Below are positions 32,501 through 43,845 of a stretch of DNA of 62,173 nucleotides, in pieces. Within the stretch, counting starts at the first letter, position 1. The number at the start of each line of letters is the position of its first letter. Made by a program: the position numbers and the translations under genes. Origin of the DNA: Fonticula-like sp. SCN 57-25. Its lineage: Eukaryota > Nucleariida > Rotosphaerida. The DNA is taken from positions 1 through 62,173 of the forward strand of contig MEDX01000008.1 of NCBI GenBank assembly GCA_001724245.1, in the 5' to 3' direction. The notes beneath the pieces were generated by a model, which made no database searches, was not told the DNA's origin, and saw only the letters and a program-made list of their open reading frames with translations.

Positions 32501-35500
32501 TGACGAGGCCGAGGTCGATGACGTAGCGCACGTCGGGCACCGTGATGGAGGACTCGGCAATGTTGGTCGAAATGATCACCTTGCGCGTCCCGAGCGGCGT
32601 GCGGCGGAAGACGCGCTGCTGCTCCTCGCTGGTGAGGGTCGAGTGAAGCGGCAGGATCCACATGGACGACGTGTCCAGCTTCTCCTCGATGACATCAAAG
32701 AGCTCTTGGATCTCGCCGAGGCCGGGCAAAAAGACCAGGATGGCGCCAAGGTTCCGCGTGTTGCGCTCGTACTCGTTCGACCACTCGCCGCGATGGATCC
32801 GCTCGATGAGCTCAGTCAGAGCCTCAAACATCTCGGGCTTCACCTCGGGCGTCGAAATCAGCTGGCCGGGCAGCGCGCAGGGCGGGAGGGCGTAGAGGTA
32901 GCGGCCATTGTCCATCTTGTCGAGGTGGTGCACGGCAATGTGATAGAGGCGGCCCTCGACGTTGATGATCGGCACCTCGCCGGCCGTGCGGAACCGCTCA
33001 ACGGGGAGGCTGTTGTAGTAGGCCGCAAACAGGTCGCAATCGATCGTGGCAGACATCAGGATGACGCGTACTGTCGGGTTGATCATCAAAAGCTCGCGTA
33101 AAATGAGCAACACAAAGTCGGTATCGGAATCGCGCTCGTGAACTACGCACAAAAAAGACCGGTTAGACAGCTCGGTAGATAGCCAGGAAGGGCGCACCTT
33201 CGTCGATAATGATATGCGTGTAGGGGCGGAGGTTCCGCTGGTTGACGAGGCGCTGAAGCAGGACACCGGTGGTAACATACATGAGGCGCGTGACCCCGCT
33301 TGTGGATTGCTTGTCCATGGACACCTGGTATCCAACCAACCCTCCAACGGAAATACCGCGCTCATCGCACACGCTAGGAGCACGAGAGTGAATAAAAAAA
33401 CCAAAAAAGCGTCTGCGTACCGCTTTGCCACACTGATCGCGGCAATACGACGCGGCTGTGTGCAGATGATGTTGCACTTTACGTTGTTGGCAATGCAGTC
33501 GTCCAGAATATACTGCGGCACCTGGGTCGTCTTCCCGCTACCCGTACTTCCACTCACAATGGTAACCTGGTTGTTGGCAACGATCTGAAGGATGCGCTGG
33601 CGGTGCGCGACCACCGGCAGCATCTCCTCGTCAACATTGAGGTCGCTGCCCATCGCGGCATCACCAACGTCGGCGCCCTCTGGCAGCTCGCCAAAGAGGC
33701 GCGGCCCCTGGCGGCGTCGACGCGGGCGCCGACTCGCTTGCGACTCCTCCTCGGCCGGCGGCTCTTCGTCGGCAAAACCTTCTACGTCATCCTCGGGGAT
33801 ATAGTCCTGGAGCGGCATGGACTCTGGGTCGCGATTTGCAACGAAATCGCGGATTGCGTTGCTCATCGTCAGTCCGAGCGGGGCGCTGGTGTTCTGGGGG
33901 TCCAGGCTCACGCGACCGCGGCGCACGTTGAGCTCCTCCTTCTCGGACTCGTCCAGGACGGCGGGCCGCAACTCGCTGGCGTCCACGGTCTGCGTGATGC
34001 CTTCGTACGACTCGAACGTGACGGTGACGAGGCGGCCGTTTCCGCCCACCGCCTCCACGCGCGCACGCTCGTAGTGCTTGGCGCGGCCGGGGCGCGATTC
34101 GACGAGTTGGCCAACCTTGAAGCGGGCCTTTGGCGCCGCGTTGCTGGGGGCGGACGCCGCAAATTTGCGCAGGGCAGAGGCTGGGACCGTGTCGCTGTTG
34201 CCGTACTCGGGGAACGTGACGGTGACGAGGCCTGCCGCGGCGTCGACCGCGGTGACCGTGGCCGCGTACCACTCGCCGTCCCCGCCAAGCCACTGCGCTT
34301 CGCCTGACTCGCCGACGCTGGGCAGAGCCGGCGCGGCCTTGCGCCTAAGGTGGGCCATCGGCTCGACGCTCTCGTTCCCATACTCTGAAAAATGGACGCG
34401 GTAGCTCTGCCTATCGGGCATAACTTCCACAATTACGGCCGTGTACCACGTGCTATCTTCGCTCCAGCACGCCTCGCACTCGTCGCCAACCTTCCACACG
34501 GGCGCGTGGGCGGCGGGGCGCTGCTCAACTAGCGGACGAAGATCTGTCCACGACAAGCCGACCTGCTTGCCCGAGCCGTAAAACGTCGCGTAAAACAGGT
34601 TCATCTTGCCATCGATGCGCTCAATCTTTGCCTTGTACCACCGCTGGTCGGCAGGGTACCTGGCCTCGCAGTCATCCCCAACGCGCCACGTCACAGAGCC
34701 CCCAGGCGCTTCGAGCACGCTCGAAGAGGCCGCGGCGGGCTGGGGTGCCGGCTTCATCTTGGAAGCGTCTACAATGTCCGAGTTGCCGTACTCTGTAAAG
34801 TGAACAACGTAGCTAGACCCGTCGGGGGCTGCGGTCTGCACCATGGCGGGGTACCACTGGCCGTCCTCGCTCCACTGGGCGACGCAGGCATCGCCAACCT
34901 TCCACGTGGGCCGCGAGAGGCCGTCGGCGCTTTCGGCCTTGTCGGCGACGCGCAGCGAGGTGATGTCCACAACGTCCTCGTTGCCGTACTTGGGGAAGCG
35001 CACATGCGCCTGCCTGCCGTCTGGTGAAAGAGTGAGAAGAACAGCGGAATACCACGCGCTGTCCTCGCTCCACTGCGCCTCGCAAAGGTCGCCTTCGCGC
35101 CACGGCTGGTGAAGCTGCGACAAGGGAACAGGCTCGCGCAAGCCATACGCAGGAAACTTTACGATCGCCGCGTCGCCCTCAAACCGGTCGATGAGGCCGG
35201 GGTACCACAGGCCGTCGCCGCGCTTGGCAATACAGGGAGAGCCAACAGAGTAGCCCATCATGCTCGTGGGTGCCGCGGCAGCGCGCATGTCCTGGATGCC
35301 GACAATGTCGCGGTTGCCGTACTCGGTGAAGAGCACGAAAAACTGGTTCCCCTCCGGGGAAATGTTTTCAATTGTGGCTGCGTACCACACCCCATCGCTC
35401 CATTTGGCCTCGCACTGGTCGCCGACCTTCCACGCCGCACTGGCGGTCGGCAGGGAAGCAGCCATGGGGGCGGCCCCAGGAGCAGTCCCAGAAGGCGCCA

Positions 35501-37880
35501 GGGCATCAATTGTAACAGTGTCGCGGTTTCCATATTCGGTGAATAGAACCTGATACTGCGATCCCACTACCGACTCGATCACCGCGTCGTACCAAACGCC
35601 GTCCTCGGACCAGCGCGCCTGGCACTTGTCGCCAACGGACCAGCGAGGCGGCGCTACTGAGGAAGAGCTCGTGGGGAGAGCGGGAGCGGGGCTACCCTCG
35701 AGCGGGCGAAGGCCATCGACCGTTACAGTGTCGCGGTTGCCGTACTCGGTAAACAAAACGGAATACTGCGATCCCGATACCGACTCGATCACTGCGCCAT
35801 ACCAAACGCCGTCTTCCGACCAGCAAGCTTGGCACTTGTCGCCGACGGACCAGCGAGGCACCACCACGGAAGCGGCGGGGGCAGGGACAGATATAGATCC
35901 TCCCTCAAGTGGGCGAAGGCCATCAGCCGATACAGTGTCGCGGTTGCCGTACTCGGTAAACAAAACTGAATACTGCGATCCCGATACCGACTCGATCACT
36001 GCGTCATACCAAATGCCATCTTCCGACCAGCGTGCGCTACACGCATCTCCGACAGCCCAACGCGCCGGCTTGGAAGCGGCTGCCTGCGCGACCGGTTTGG
36101 CTGGCGCCGGAGGCTCCTTGACGGGAGGCAGCTCGGGGGTTAAAGACTGCACATGCCGTTGTCTTTCCGAATCCGTTGTTCCCCTCGGCAGCAGGGCGGA
36201 AGCCGGCAGCGTATCACGGTTGCCGTACTCGGTGAAAAGCACGGTAAATTTATCTCCGTCCACACTCTCAATAACGGCGTCATACCACACGCCATCCTCT
36301 GACCAGCAGGCAGAGCAGAGATCGCCGGCGGCCCAGTAGCCCTTCTTATCCGAGATGCCGGCGGACAAGGCGCGCATGCGGTCGGCGCCGACAACCTCAC
36401 GATTACCATAGTCAATGAACAGAACATGGTACTGGTCGCCCTCCACCTTTTCTACAACCGCCGTGTACCAGACGTCATCGACGGTGTAACGGGCCATGCA
36501 CTTGTCGCCCACGTTCCACAGGGAGCCGGAGAGCGACTGGCGGTTCTCGAGCGGCTGGATGCTCGTTACATCCACAGTATCCTCATTGCCATACTCGGGG
36601 AACACAACCCGGAACGACTTGCCTTCCTCGACAACCTCTTCAATCGTTGCGTCGTACCAAACGTCGTCCTGCGTCCAGCGAGCGAGGCACTTGTCGCCCA
36701 CTTTCCACGGAAGGCCCCGAATAGATTGCATCCCCACGACGCTGGAATTGCCATACTCTGTGAACAGCACGTCATAAAGCTTCTTGTTTGGCGAGACAGA
36801 GGTGACAATCGCCCTGTACCACACGCCGTCCTCGAGCCACTTGGCAACGACATGGTCACCTTGCCGCCAGGACGGTGGCTCCTTTGCAACCGCCTCGTCC
36901 ACTTTAACAGTGGCGGACGGTATGGCCAGCGCAGTGACCATGGAGAGAACACGGACTGCGTCGCCTCCAACCTCGTCTTCATTGCCATAGTCTGTGAAGC
37001 GGACTCTGAAGCGGTTGGAATCCGAGATGGCAATGATTTCCGCCTTGTACCAAATGCCATCTTCCGACCACCGCGCTTCGCAAATATCGCCCACAACCCA
37101 CTCGGGGGAAGCACGAACGGCGTCCGCCTTTACAATGTCAATATTACCATACTCCGAAAATGTCACAAGGTAGCGCCGGAGGGAAAGAATGCTGGTGATG
37201 GTCGCTTTGTACCAGACATTGTCTGTCCACCGCGCCTCGACCTTGTCATTGACCCTGAATTCGCCAAAAGGCTCCAGTGAAGCAAATCCGCCTCGCGGGC
37301 GCACCAACGAAAGGGGAACATAGTCTACCTGCTTTGCCTCCCAAAAAACCACGAGCCCTGACGTCTGATCCTTGGAGATCGATTCGAATCGCGCTGGATA
37401 CCAGCAGCCATCTGCCAGCCACAGCGCCTCTACCAGCTCGCCTACCTTGACAACTGAAACAATATTGTATTAGCAAACCAGGCAAAAGAAAAAGCACTGG
37501 GTACCCGTGCGTGACGGCCTTGCTGGGCGAATCTGGCTCGGTGGCACAACCGGCTTGCCTGCGTTGAGCAGGTTCACCGTCCAAATCGAGCGATCAGACG
37601 AGATCGCCGCGACAGTAGCCAGGTGCCACATCTCATTTCTAAATATCTGACACGCGCTGCCGACCTCTAGGCGACTCAGGTCCGCAGGTAGCGGTGCTGC
37701 GGTGCGCCGCTCTGGCTTGGCCCATGATCGAGGCGGCGTCGAAGACACGCCTCCATGCGGCGACGCAGGGGAAGGTGACGCTTTCGACTGCGACGGCGCT
37801 TCCGTCCGCTGAAGCCGAGCACGTTCCAGATCCCCTGGAGTGACAGGCTTGGGTGCGCGAGCTCGCCGCAAATCCGCCAT
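29569..37880 (-). CDS. Giant multi-Tudor DEAH-box RNA helicase
   Basis: About 2,550 residues from 15 exons. The start at 37880 gives MADLRRARAPKPVTPGD. About nineteen Tudor-like repeats fill 37690-33960; a typical unit has WSVGDKCQARWSEDGVWYDA and VLFTEYGNRDTV. After a linker (MPLQDYIPEDD) comes the helicase: SGSTGSGKTTQ (Walker A), QPRRIAAISVAKR, DEVHERDSD (motif II, assembled across an intron), LMSATI, STNIAESSITVPDVRYVIDL and QRAGRAGRVQDGHCFRM. An HA2 domain (TPLGRIFAALPVDIRIARLI) and OB-like region follow. The C terminus has CRVC and CRNGH, a possible zinc site, and ends DRVWQHIP. Every intron junction from 32.2 kb to 29.9 kb restores frame, so this is one gene. TDRD9/Spindle-E is the nearest known architecture, but there a single Tudor follows the helicase. 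The function is unknown. Confidence 0.85.
33960..37690 (-). repeat. Array of about 19 SMN-like Tudor domains (protein-level repeat)
   Basis: Repeats of roughly 50-55 residues share W.VGD.C.A.WSEDG.WY.A.I......V.FTEYGN.D.V. Compared with the SMN Tudor cage (Trp, Tyr, Tyr, Tyr, Asn), most copies keep W in WSEDG, Y in WY, an aromatic F in V.F, and Y and N in EYGN. The first two, the one with KRGDGLWY, one with FYGSGKQ, and the last (ESYEG) are degenerate. Linkers are short and Pro/Ala/Ser-rich. The intact cages suggest binding of methylated arginine; this is inferred. Confidence 0.8.
35500..36080 (-). repeat. Three near-identical tandem DNA repeats of 207-210 bp
   Basis: The word ACAGTGTCGCGGTT recurs at 35515, 35725 and 35932, spacing 210 and 207 bp, embedded in long stretches of near identity that encode three consecutive Tudor domains (AVIESVSGSQYSVLFTEYGN in two of them). 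All other repeats in the array are much more diverged, so this block is a recent in-frame expansion. Confidence 0.75.
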
Positions 37881-37976
37881 TCGGCTACGGTGCGGCGCGC
37901 TCACTGACCTTTTGATGTGAAATGCGAAGTCACGATCGACTTTGATGACACACGACAGCTGCTGCGACGGTCGACG
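37881..37976. promoter_or_regulatory. 96-bp divergent promoter, Tudor helicase / cPLA2-like gene
   Basis: Only 96 bp separate the two start codons, so both genes must draw on this short region or on sequence inside the coding regions. It contains no TATA box and no CCAAT or CACGTG element that I can see. Confidence 0.4.
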
Positions 37977-40534
37977 ATGCTTCCTCGCCTCGCGCGTCGA
38001 TCGCTCGTGGAGCTGCCGTGGTTTGGCAAGAGAGTTGCCAATGCAGGGCAGACCGAGGTAGGCGACCGTCTACTTGGTATGGACCTGCGCTATTTGCTTG
38101 CTCACTCTCTAATGCGTGTGGCCTAGTCGGACGCAAGGTGTCAGCCAAAGGATGGCACGTAACTATCCGAAACATCTCCAAGGAGACGCTTTTTGTTAGG
38201 CTTAACTACGGGAACGACGTGAATGCTGGCATTCAGTCGTTTAAACTTGGTGGGACCAAGGACGCTGAGAAGCTTCAGGCATTGTCGGCCATCCACGCGG
38301 CACGCGAGTTTGGGGTGTACACCGTCTCGGCGCCACCCAGCCTGCGCGATACAGCGAGCAACACCGAGGCGAGGCTCTTCTTTTCGGCGGACCCAGATCA
38401 TTTGAAAGGAACCTGGGAAGAGCTTGAGCAGCGGCCGACGGTTCATTCCATCGCTGTTGAGCGCAATGATGAAGTTTCGCTTCACCCGACGCACCCTCCG
38501 TCCAAGACATACCTGGTGGAGCGCGCCCACCGTGCCCGCAAAACTCTCGAGACCGCCCCTTCCCCTGCAGAGCAGCAATCCAAGACGCCGGCGTCTTTGT
38601 TTTCAATCTCAAGTGCGGCTGACTTGAAGGAGCTGCCGACCAAGGCCACTGCCTTGCTGAAGCAGATATCGCAGGGAGTGCAGTTACCTCTGACAATGCG
38701 TACGCTGATGCCGCTTGTTGCATGGATATTTGAATACTGACCTCGAGCAGCCTCATTGGACAACATGAAGTCGATGGTTTCTTCGACGCTGCAGCGCAAC
38801 CTCGTGCTGTGGCCTTTCATGGAAGACGCGCGAGCGTTTGTCAAGGATGAAAAGCGCAACCCGGAAATCTCGCAACCTGCCTCTGTCCGGGTTGGTTCTT
38901 CTCTTGGTTTCCAGGAGCGATACTTTAGGGAAGCGCGCCAGAAGGCGACGGCGGCGGCATTTGAGCGCTTCCTCGGGCTCTCGACGGGCTCGGTGAACCC
39001 GCGCGATGTGCCGACCATCGGGTTCGGAGGCAGCGGCGGCGGCCATCGCGCCATGCTTGGCTCTCTTGGAGCACTGATGGCCATGGAGGACGAAGGACTG
39101 CTCGACGCGACAATGTACCTGGCCGGAGTGGTTCGTTTGCGAAACGAGTATAATTGGCCTCTTTTCTAACGCGCCGCTTGCAGTCCGGGACGACGTGGCT
39201 ATTGGCGCAAATGTACCAGCACAACGCAGTGGTTCCGTCGCTGGCATATCTTAGGCAACAAATGATTCCTCGCGTGAGGAACGTGCAGCGCCTGTTCGAG
39301 TCGGTAGAGCAGGCAAAATCCATCGCGTACCAAATCGCTGCCAAGGTGACCGCCGACTATGACGTGGGCATCGTCGACATGTACGGCATGATGCTCGCCA
39401 TCCACCTTTTGCCAGAGGCGGCAAAGAACCAGTACGTGGTGCCTAAATAAGTGGGCATCGTGCTAATCACAATCACATAACAGTTACTACTTGAAAATGT
39501 CATCGTGGGCGCCGAGGTTATTGACCGGGTCAGCTCCCCTTCCTATCTTTTCGTGTGTCGGCCTGAATGACGACTTGAGGGCGTGGTTCGAGTACACGCC
39601 TTTTGAAGTCGGTATGTATATTTGCTCTGTGTGCTCGTGACTAAGCTTTCGGCCACGCAGGGAGCCACGAGCTTGGCGCCTTTGTCCCCACGTGGTCATT
39701 TGGGCGGCCCTTTGAGAAGGGGTACTCGGCCTCTGGCGCCCCCGAGCTGAGCTTGGTGCGTATAATGTCTGGTTATCCTTGTTCTTATGTTTTTGCGCGT
39801 AGGGTAATGTCATGGGCGTGGCGGGCTCGGCGTTCTGCTTCACCGTGGGAAACGCGATGCAGGAACTCAAGCGGTTCATGAAGCCCGATGTCTATGCCGC
39901 CGTCAACGCGATTGTCCTGACGGAATTGGCAAAGTACAAGAACAAGTCTGTCACTCCTCCAGCGTCGTTTAACAATTTTGTTTCTGGTCTGCCGGGCATC
40001 AACGCGGACTGGTCCAAAAATGAGAATCTCCTGCTCGCCGACGCAGCCCTTCACGTGCGATTTGATGCTGGCAATACCGCTTTCTTACGTGTACTTTAGT
40101 GTAATCTCCCGTTTGAGCCGCTTATGCGTCCGGAGCGCGAGGTCGACCTCATCCTGATGCTGGACGCGTCGGCTGGCCTCCAGGGCGCCCCGCAGCTCGT
40201 GCAGGCACGCGGGCACGCCGAAGCCAAAAAGGCGCCGTTTGTGGACATTTCTGCGCCGCAGGTGAACCAGATTCCTTTTAGACTCCTTAGCGGCATTGGG
40301 ACCCCCAAGGTGGCGTACTACCCGCTGGTGAAGAACGAGGGCCACTCGTCCTTTGACCCGTCTGCGGGGCATTCGTTCATGCGCACGTCCAACTTTGAGT
40401 ACACCCCCGAGCAGGCCATGCTCGTTTCGGAGCTGGCTAGATTCAATGTGGCGAGCTCCATGCCTGCGCTGCGCAAGGAGCTGTACAACATATACTTGAT
40501 GAAGCGGTCCAAGCGGCGCAAGACCCCGTGGTGA
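37977..40534 (+). CDS. Cytosolic phospholipase A2-type (PLA2_B) lipase
   Basis: An intracellular lipase of the group IV PLA2/lysophospholipase family. The start at 37977 gives MLPRLARRSLVELPWFGKRV. A 5' intron restores VGRKVSAKGWHVTIRNIS, then a C2-like or accessory region (LFVRLNYGNDVNAGIQSFKL). The catalytic domain shows VPTIGFGGSGGGHRAMLGSL (oxyanion Gly-rich loop with GGGHRA), MYLAGVSGTTWLLAQMYQ (nucleophile Ser in GVSGT) and LILMLDASAGLQGAPQLVQA (catalytic Asp in LDAS). No N-terminal signal peptide is evident, so unlike secreted phospholipase B it should act in the cytosol. It ends KRSKRRKTPW at 40534, a basic tail. About seven introns. Confidence 0.85.
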
Positions 40535-40893
40535 GCGGAGCCCGCATCGGAATTTAGCACCCTTATGCAATATGAACTATCCTTCTTGTATTGGTTATAT
40601 GTGAATTTTTGTAGTCGAGCATGTCTTAATGAACTCTCCCTTTCCCGAGCGTCTTCGAGGCGGCGCTCGAGTAGCGCAACACTCCAAAGAAACTAGCCAA
40701 TTGTCAACCTGTCATTCCCTAAACGAACCAATCAGCGATCGGCATATTTGGCGCGAACTCGAAACGCACCATCCTCTGTCCCGCAGGTATCGCCCGCGCA
40801 CATTTGAATCTTGCCGATATTCGCCGCCACTGGCGCTCGAGGCTGCGCTAGTGTGGAATAAGGAATACCTTTATTGAGAGTTGAATTTTCAAC
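40535..40893. other. Intergenic region upstream of CDC7
   Basis: 359 bp. CCAATCAG at 40728-40735 lies about 160 bp upstream of the CDC7 start. 40555-40620 is AT-rich, consistent with the lipase 3' UTR. No gene is recognised. Confidence 0.4.
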
Positions 40894-42447
40894 ATGGGGG
40901 AGAGCGACGACCTTAGCTGGGTGGTACGCAAAGAGGACCTCCAACCGACGCCGGCTAACTAGCGCCCTTAGCCCGAATTCGCCGAGTCCGAGATCAACGC
41001 GGTCTACGACGACTTTCCGGGGCTTCGCAACCGATACAAGCTAATTTCGCGAATTGGCGATGGTACGCCCGGCAGCTTTGGCTGGCTTTCCTTGGACTAT
41101 CCTTGCTGACGAGCGCGCGCAGGCACGTTCAGCGCCGTCTACAAGGCGTGCCTCTTGGACGACCCGACAAAGCTCTTTGCCTTGAAAAGGATTTACGTGG
41201 TGAGTTCTCCGAGCCGTATTGTCTCTGAAGTGTCCTTTTTGCGGGATTTGGGGTGCGCATTCCACACGCCTTTCGTCATCCACCTCACACCTGCCCTAGG
41301 GGCCGACATAATGTGGTCGGCATTGTGGAAGGGATCCGCGAGCGCGACCAGATAATCATCGTCCTCGCTTATTTTGAGCATACTGATTTCAAGAAAATTA
41401 TTCAAGACCCGAGTGTTGACCTTATCCGAACGTACATGGGCGAGCTCTTTGAGGCGCTGGCTTACGTCCACTCGCGCGGCGTCGTTCACCGCGATGTGAA
41501 ACCGGCCAACTTTCTGTTCAACTTGGACACCCGAAAGGCCATGTTGGTAGACTTTGGCCTTGCCCAGTCTCTCGTACGCTGTTCTTCCTTGTTCCTTTGT
41601 GTCATTTTAACGTGAGAGCCTTAGTCTGAGCTCCGCCCTGACGGCCCGCCGTCATCAAAGCGGATGCACCTCGAGTCGCAGCAGCCTGCGCGAGCGCCGT
41701 CTATCTCAAACCTCGTCAAGCTCAAGCCTACCTCCACATATAACGCCGACGACCCACGGTTCGCATAAAACTGCTCCTTTCTCGATATGCTCACGAGCTC
41801 CAAAGGTCACGGTTGAAAGCGCCGCGCGCCGGCACGCGAGGCTTCCGCCCGCCAGAGGTGCTCCTTCGCTCCCCGCGCCAGTCCGGAGGTACGTGCCGCC
41901 CATCGTGGTTTGCTTTTGTTCACACCTATCTGCGAAGCCCTGGACGTGTGGGCCGCCGGCGTTATCCTGCTGTCCCTTATCACGGGCCGCTATCCGTTCT
42001 TCCTCTCCAAGGACGATAACTATGGTCTGTGGGAGTTTCACCTCATCTTTGGCCCCGGCAAGCTGCAGGAAGCGGCCGCCCTCTGTGGTACGTTTTATGC
42101 GCTCTTGCGCACCTGCATGTGTGCTTACTCGTGCGTGCGTTTCCATAGACCGGCGCATCTCTTTGGCCGAGCCGCCAGCGCCTTCTCATATTAACGCAAA
42201 CCACACGGTCGACTGGCGCGCGCTGTGCGAGCGCCTCCGCCCTGCCATCGCCGGGCGGTACCCCGACAGCCTCTACGAGCTGCTGGATAAGTGTCTCGAT
42301 CCCGTCGGGGCACGCCGCCTGCGCGCCATGGACGCTTTCTCGGAGCGCTTCTTCCTCGAGTCAAGCGAGGCGCCCCCAGCCTTCACGAGCGTCGGCGCAC
42401 CTGCGACTCCCGACACCTCGCGGGACCCCATCGCGGGCCACTCGTAA
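40894..42447 (+). CDS. CDC7: Cdc7-type DDK protein kinase
   Basis: The S-phase kinase that phosphorylates the MCM helicase with its Dbf4 partner. The start at 40894 gives MGESDDLSWV, spliced to PEFAESEINAVYDDF and LRNRYKLISRIGDG. Next come FSAVYKACL, FALKRIYV (VAIK-type Lys), VVGIVEGIRERDQIIIVLAY, the Cdc7 hallmark YFEHTDFKKII, VHRDVKPANFLFN (catalytic loop) and VDFGLAQSL (DFG). A short kinase insert (DGPPSSKRMHLESQQ) precedes the activation segment RAGTRGFRPPEVLLR, also Cdc7-specific. LDVWAAGVILLSLITGRYPF and GRYPDSLYELLDKCLDP follow. It ends IAGHS. About eight introns. The kinase inserts look short compared with animal Cdc7. Confidence 0.9.
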
Positions 42448-42567
42448 TACCAATGCGAATGTATCTACATCACTCAAATTCACCTGTGAATATATTTTTA
42501 TGATACTTTTTTGTGGTTATTGCTGGGTCGATAAAGCGCAGAGGAACTCTAGATTTCCCGCGCAATT

Positions 42568-42573
42568 CACGTG
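42568..42573. promoter_or_regulatory. CACGTG E-box before the PIH1 gene
   Basis: TTCACGTGACGTC is centred about 17 bp before the start codon at 42587 in the 139-bp gap after CDC7. It overlaps a GACGTC half palindrome. Confidence 0.35.
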
Positions 42574-42586
42574 ACGTCGTCGAAGG

Positions 42587-43713
42587 ATGGCGGGCATCAG
42601 GCTGCCGCCTCGCGGCGCGACAATTGAAGAGATTGAAGACTCCCAAGAGCCGGAAACTGTAGAGGACGTTGATATCCCCGCCGACATTGCCAACGACCCA
42701 AAATTCCATCAGCTTTTGACGCGGTTTGGCCGCGCGGTGCAGGATCGTGATCTCGAGCGTCAGCTTCCTGGCAAGGCACCGATCAAGGAGGAGGACGTGC
42801 TACCGGGGTTCTGCTACTATGTAGCATTGGAAAAGAGCGTGAATGGGGCCTCTTTTATATACGTCAATGTAACACACTCCGGCGGTATCCCGGACGCGCA
42901 GCTGCCGTCCTCGGATGAGCTTGTCACTTTGCTCGAGGATCCTGCTGCCTCCATGAAGTTGCCCATCCTGGTCGGCGACGTTCGCCAGGACACCGAGAGT
43001 ACGCTTTGCTCTTTCGTTACCTTACTTGAGGCTAAGTGCAATGAAAGATGGAAAACCCTGTGGCATCATCGACGTGTGCGTGGCTACCAAAGTGGTTGAG
43101 CGCGCGTCACGCGATCCCGTCTACCGCCACGCCATTGCCCTGCTGGCGCTCGACTGGGTGGAGGACCGCGCCCCAGAACTTGACTTTGACCGCGGTGCGT
43201 AGCGTGTGCGGCTATGAGCCTTGACTCACGCTCCTGTCGACCACTAGGCACCATCCGCGTTGTCCCTGTTCCCTTCAAGGGAAAGCTGAGCAAGCATTTC
43301 CGGCGCCACGCGCTCGTCAGCGATATGCCGGCGCCGGCCCCGAGCGCCGCGCCCGCCGCTAAACCACTAAGCGCAGCTAAGGAGAATAGCAAGCCGACCT
43401 CACTGTCGCCCCCGACCTTGACCATTGCGAACCGCCCTGGGCCGGACGGCACGCCGCACATTGTCCTGGAGGTCCACCTTGTCCGCTTGGTACGACTCGA
43501 ACTACACGCCGCCTCGAGTGCTAACGGCTTCGGCAGGCTTCAGCAGATAACCTTATTGTCGAGTTGGATGAGGAGCGGCTGTACGTTGACGCTGGGAGAG
43601 AGTACCATTGGAGCTGTCGGCTACCGAGCGACTTTGACGGCGCGCAAGCGGCGGCCAAGTTTGTTAAGAGCAAGCGCTTGCTGCGCGTGTCGGCGCCGGC
43701 AAAGCGCGCATAA
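42587..43713 (+). CDS. PIH1: PIH1-domain protein (R2TP co-chaperone type)
   Basis: PIH1 proteins link client complexes, such as snoRNP and PIKK proteins, to Rvb1/2 and Hsp90 within R2TP. The start at 42587 gives MAGIRLPPRGATIEEIEDSQ, then EDVLPGFCYYVALEK and FIYVNVTHSGGIPDAQLPS. KLPILVGDVRQDTE is spliced to KDGKPCGIIDVCVATKVVER; these are the two conserved halves of the PIH1 fold. A variable Ala/Pro-rich linker follows. The last exons give HIVLEVHL then ASADNLIVELDEERLYVDAG and EYHWSCRLPSDFDG, a CS-like (p23) domain as in PIH1D1/Pih1. It ends SAPAKRA at 43713. Four introns. Confidence 0.82.
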
Positions 43714-43845
43714 GGAGCGGCGGAAAGTGATGTGTATTATATAATAGTATATTGCCATATTCAATATTCAATAACATGATTATCGTCGTTTGTCGCATGA
43801 AAAAAATGAGCAAGGCGAGCGAGTGATAGGAAAGGGAAAGAGCGG

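Noticed and set aside
31971-33101. 376-codon open frame on the plus strand
   Set aside because: It lies fully antisense to the helicase domain, whose motifs are unmistakable. Its protein is low-complexity Leu/Val/Arg typical of antisense frames in GC-rich DNA.
36426-37280. Plus-strand frame across the Tudor array
   Set aside because: Antisense to the repeats. Its own repeats simply mirror the Tudor periodicity.
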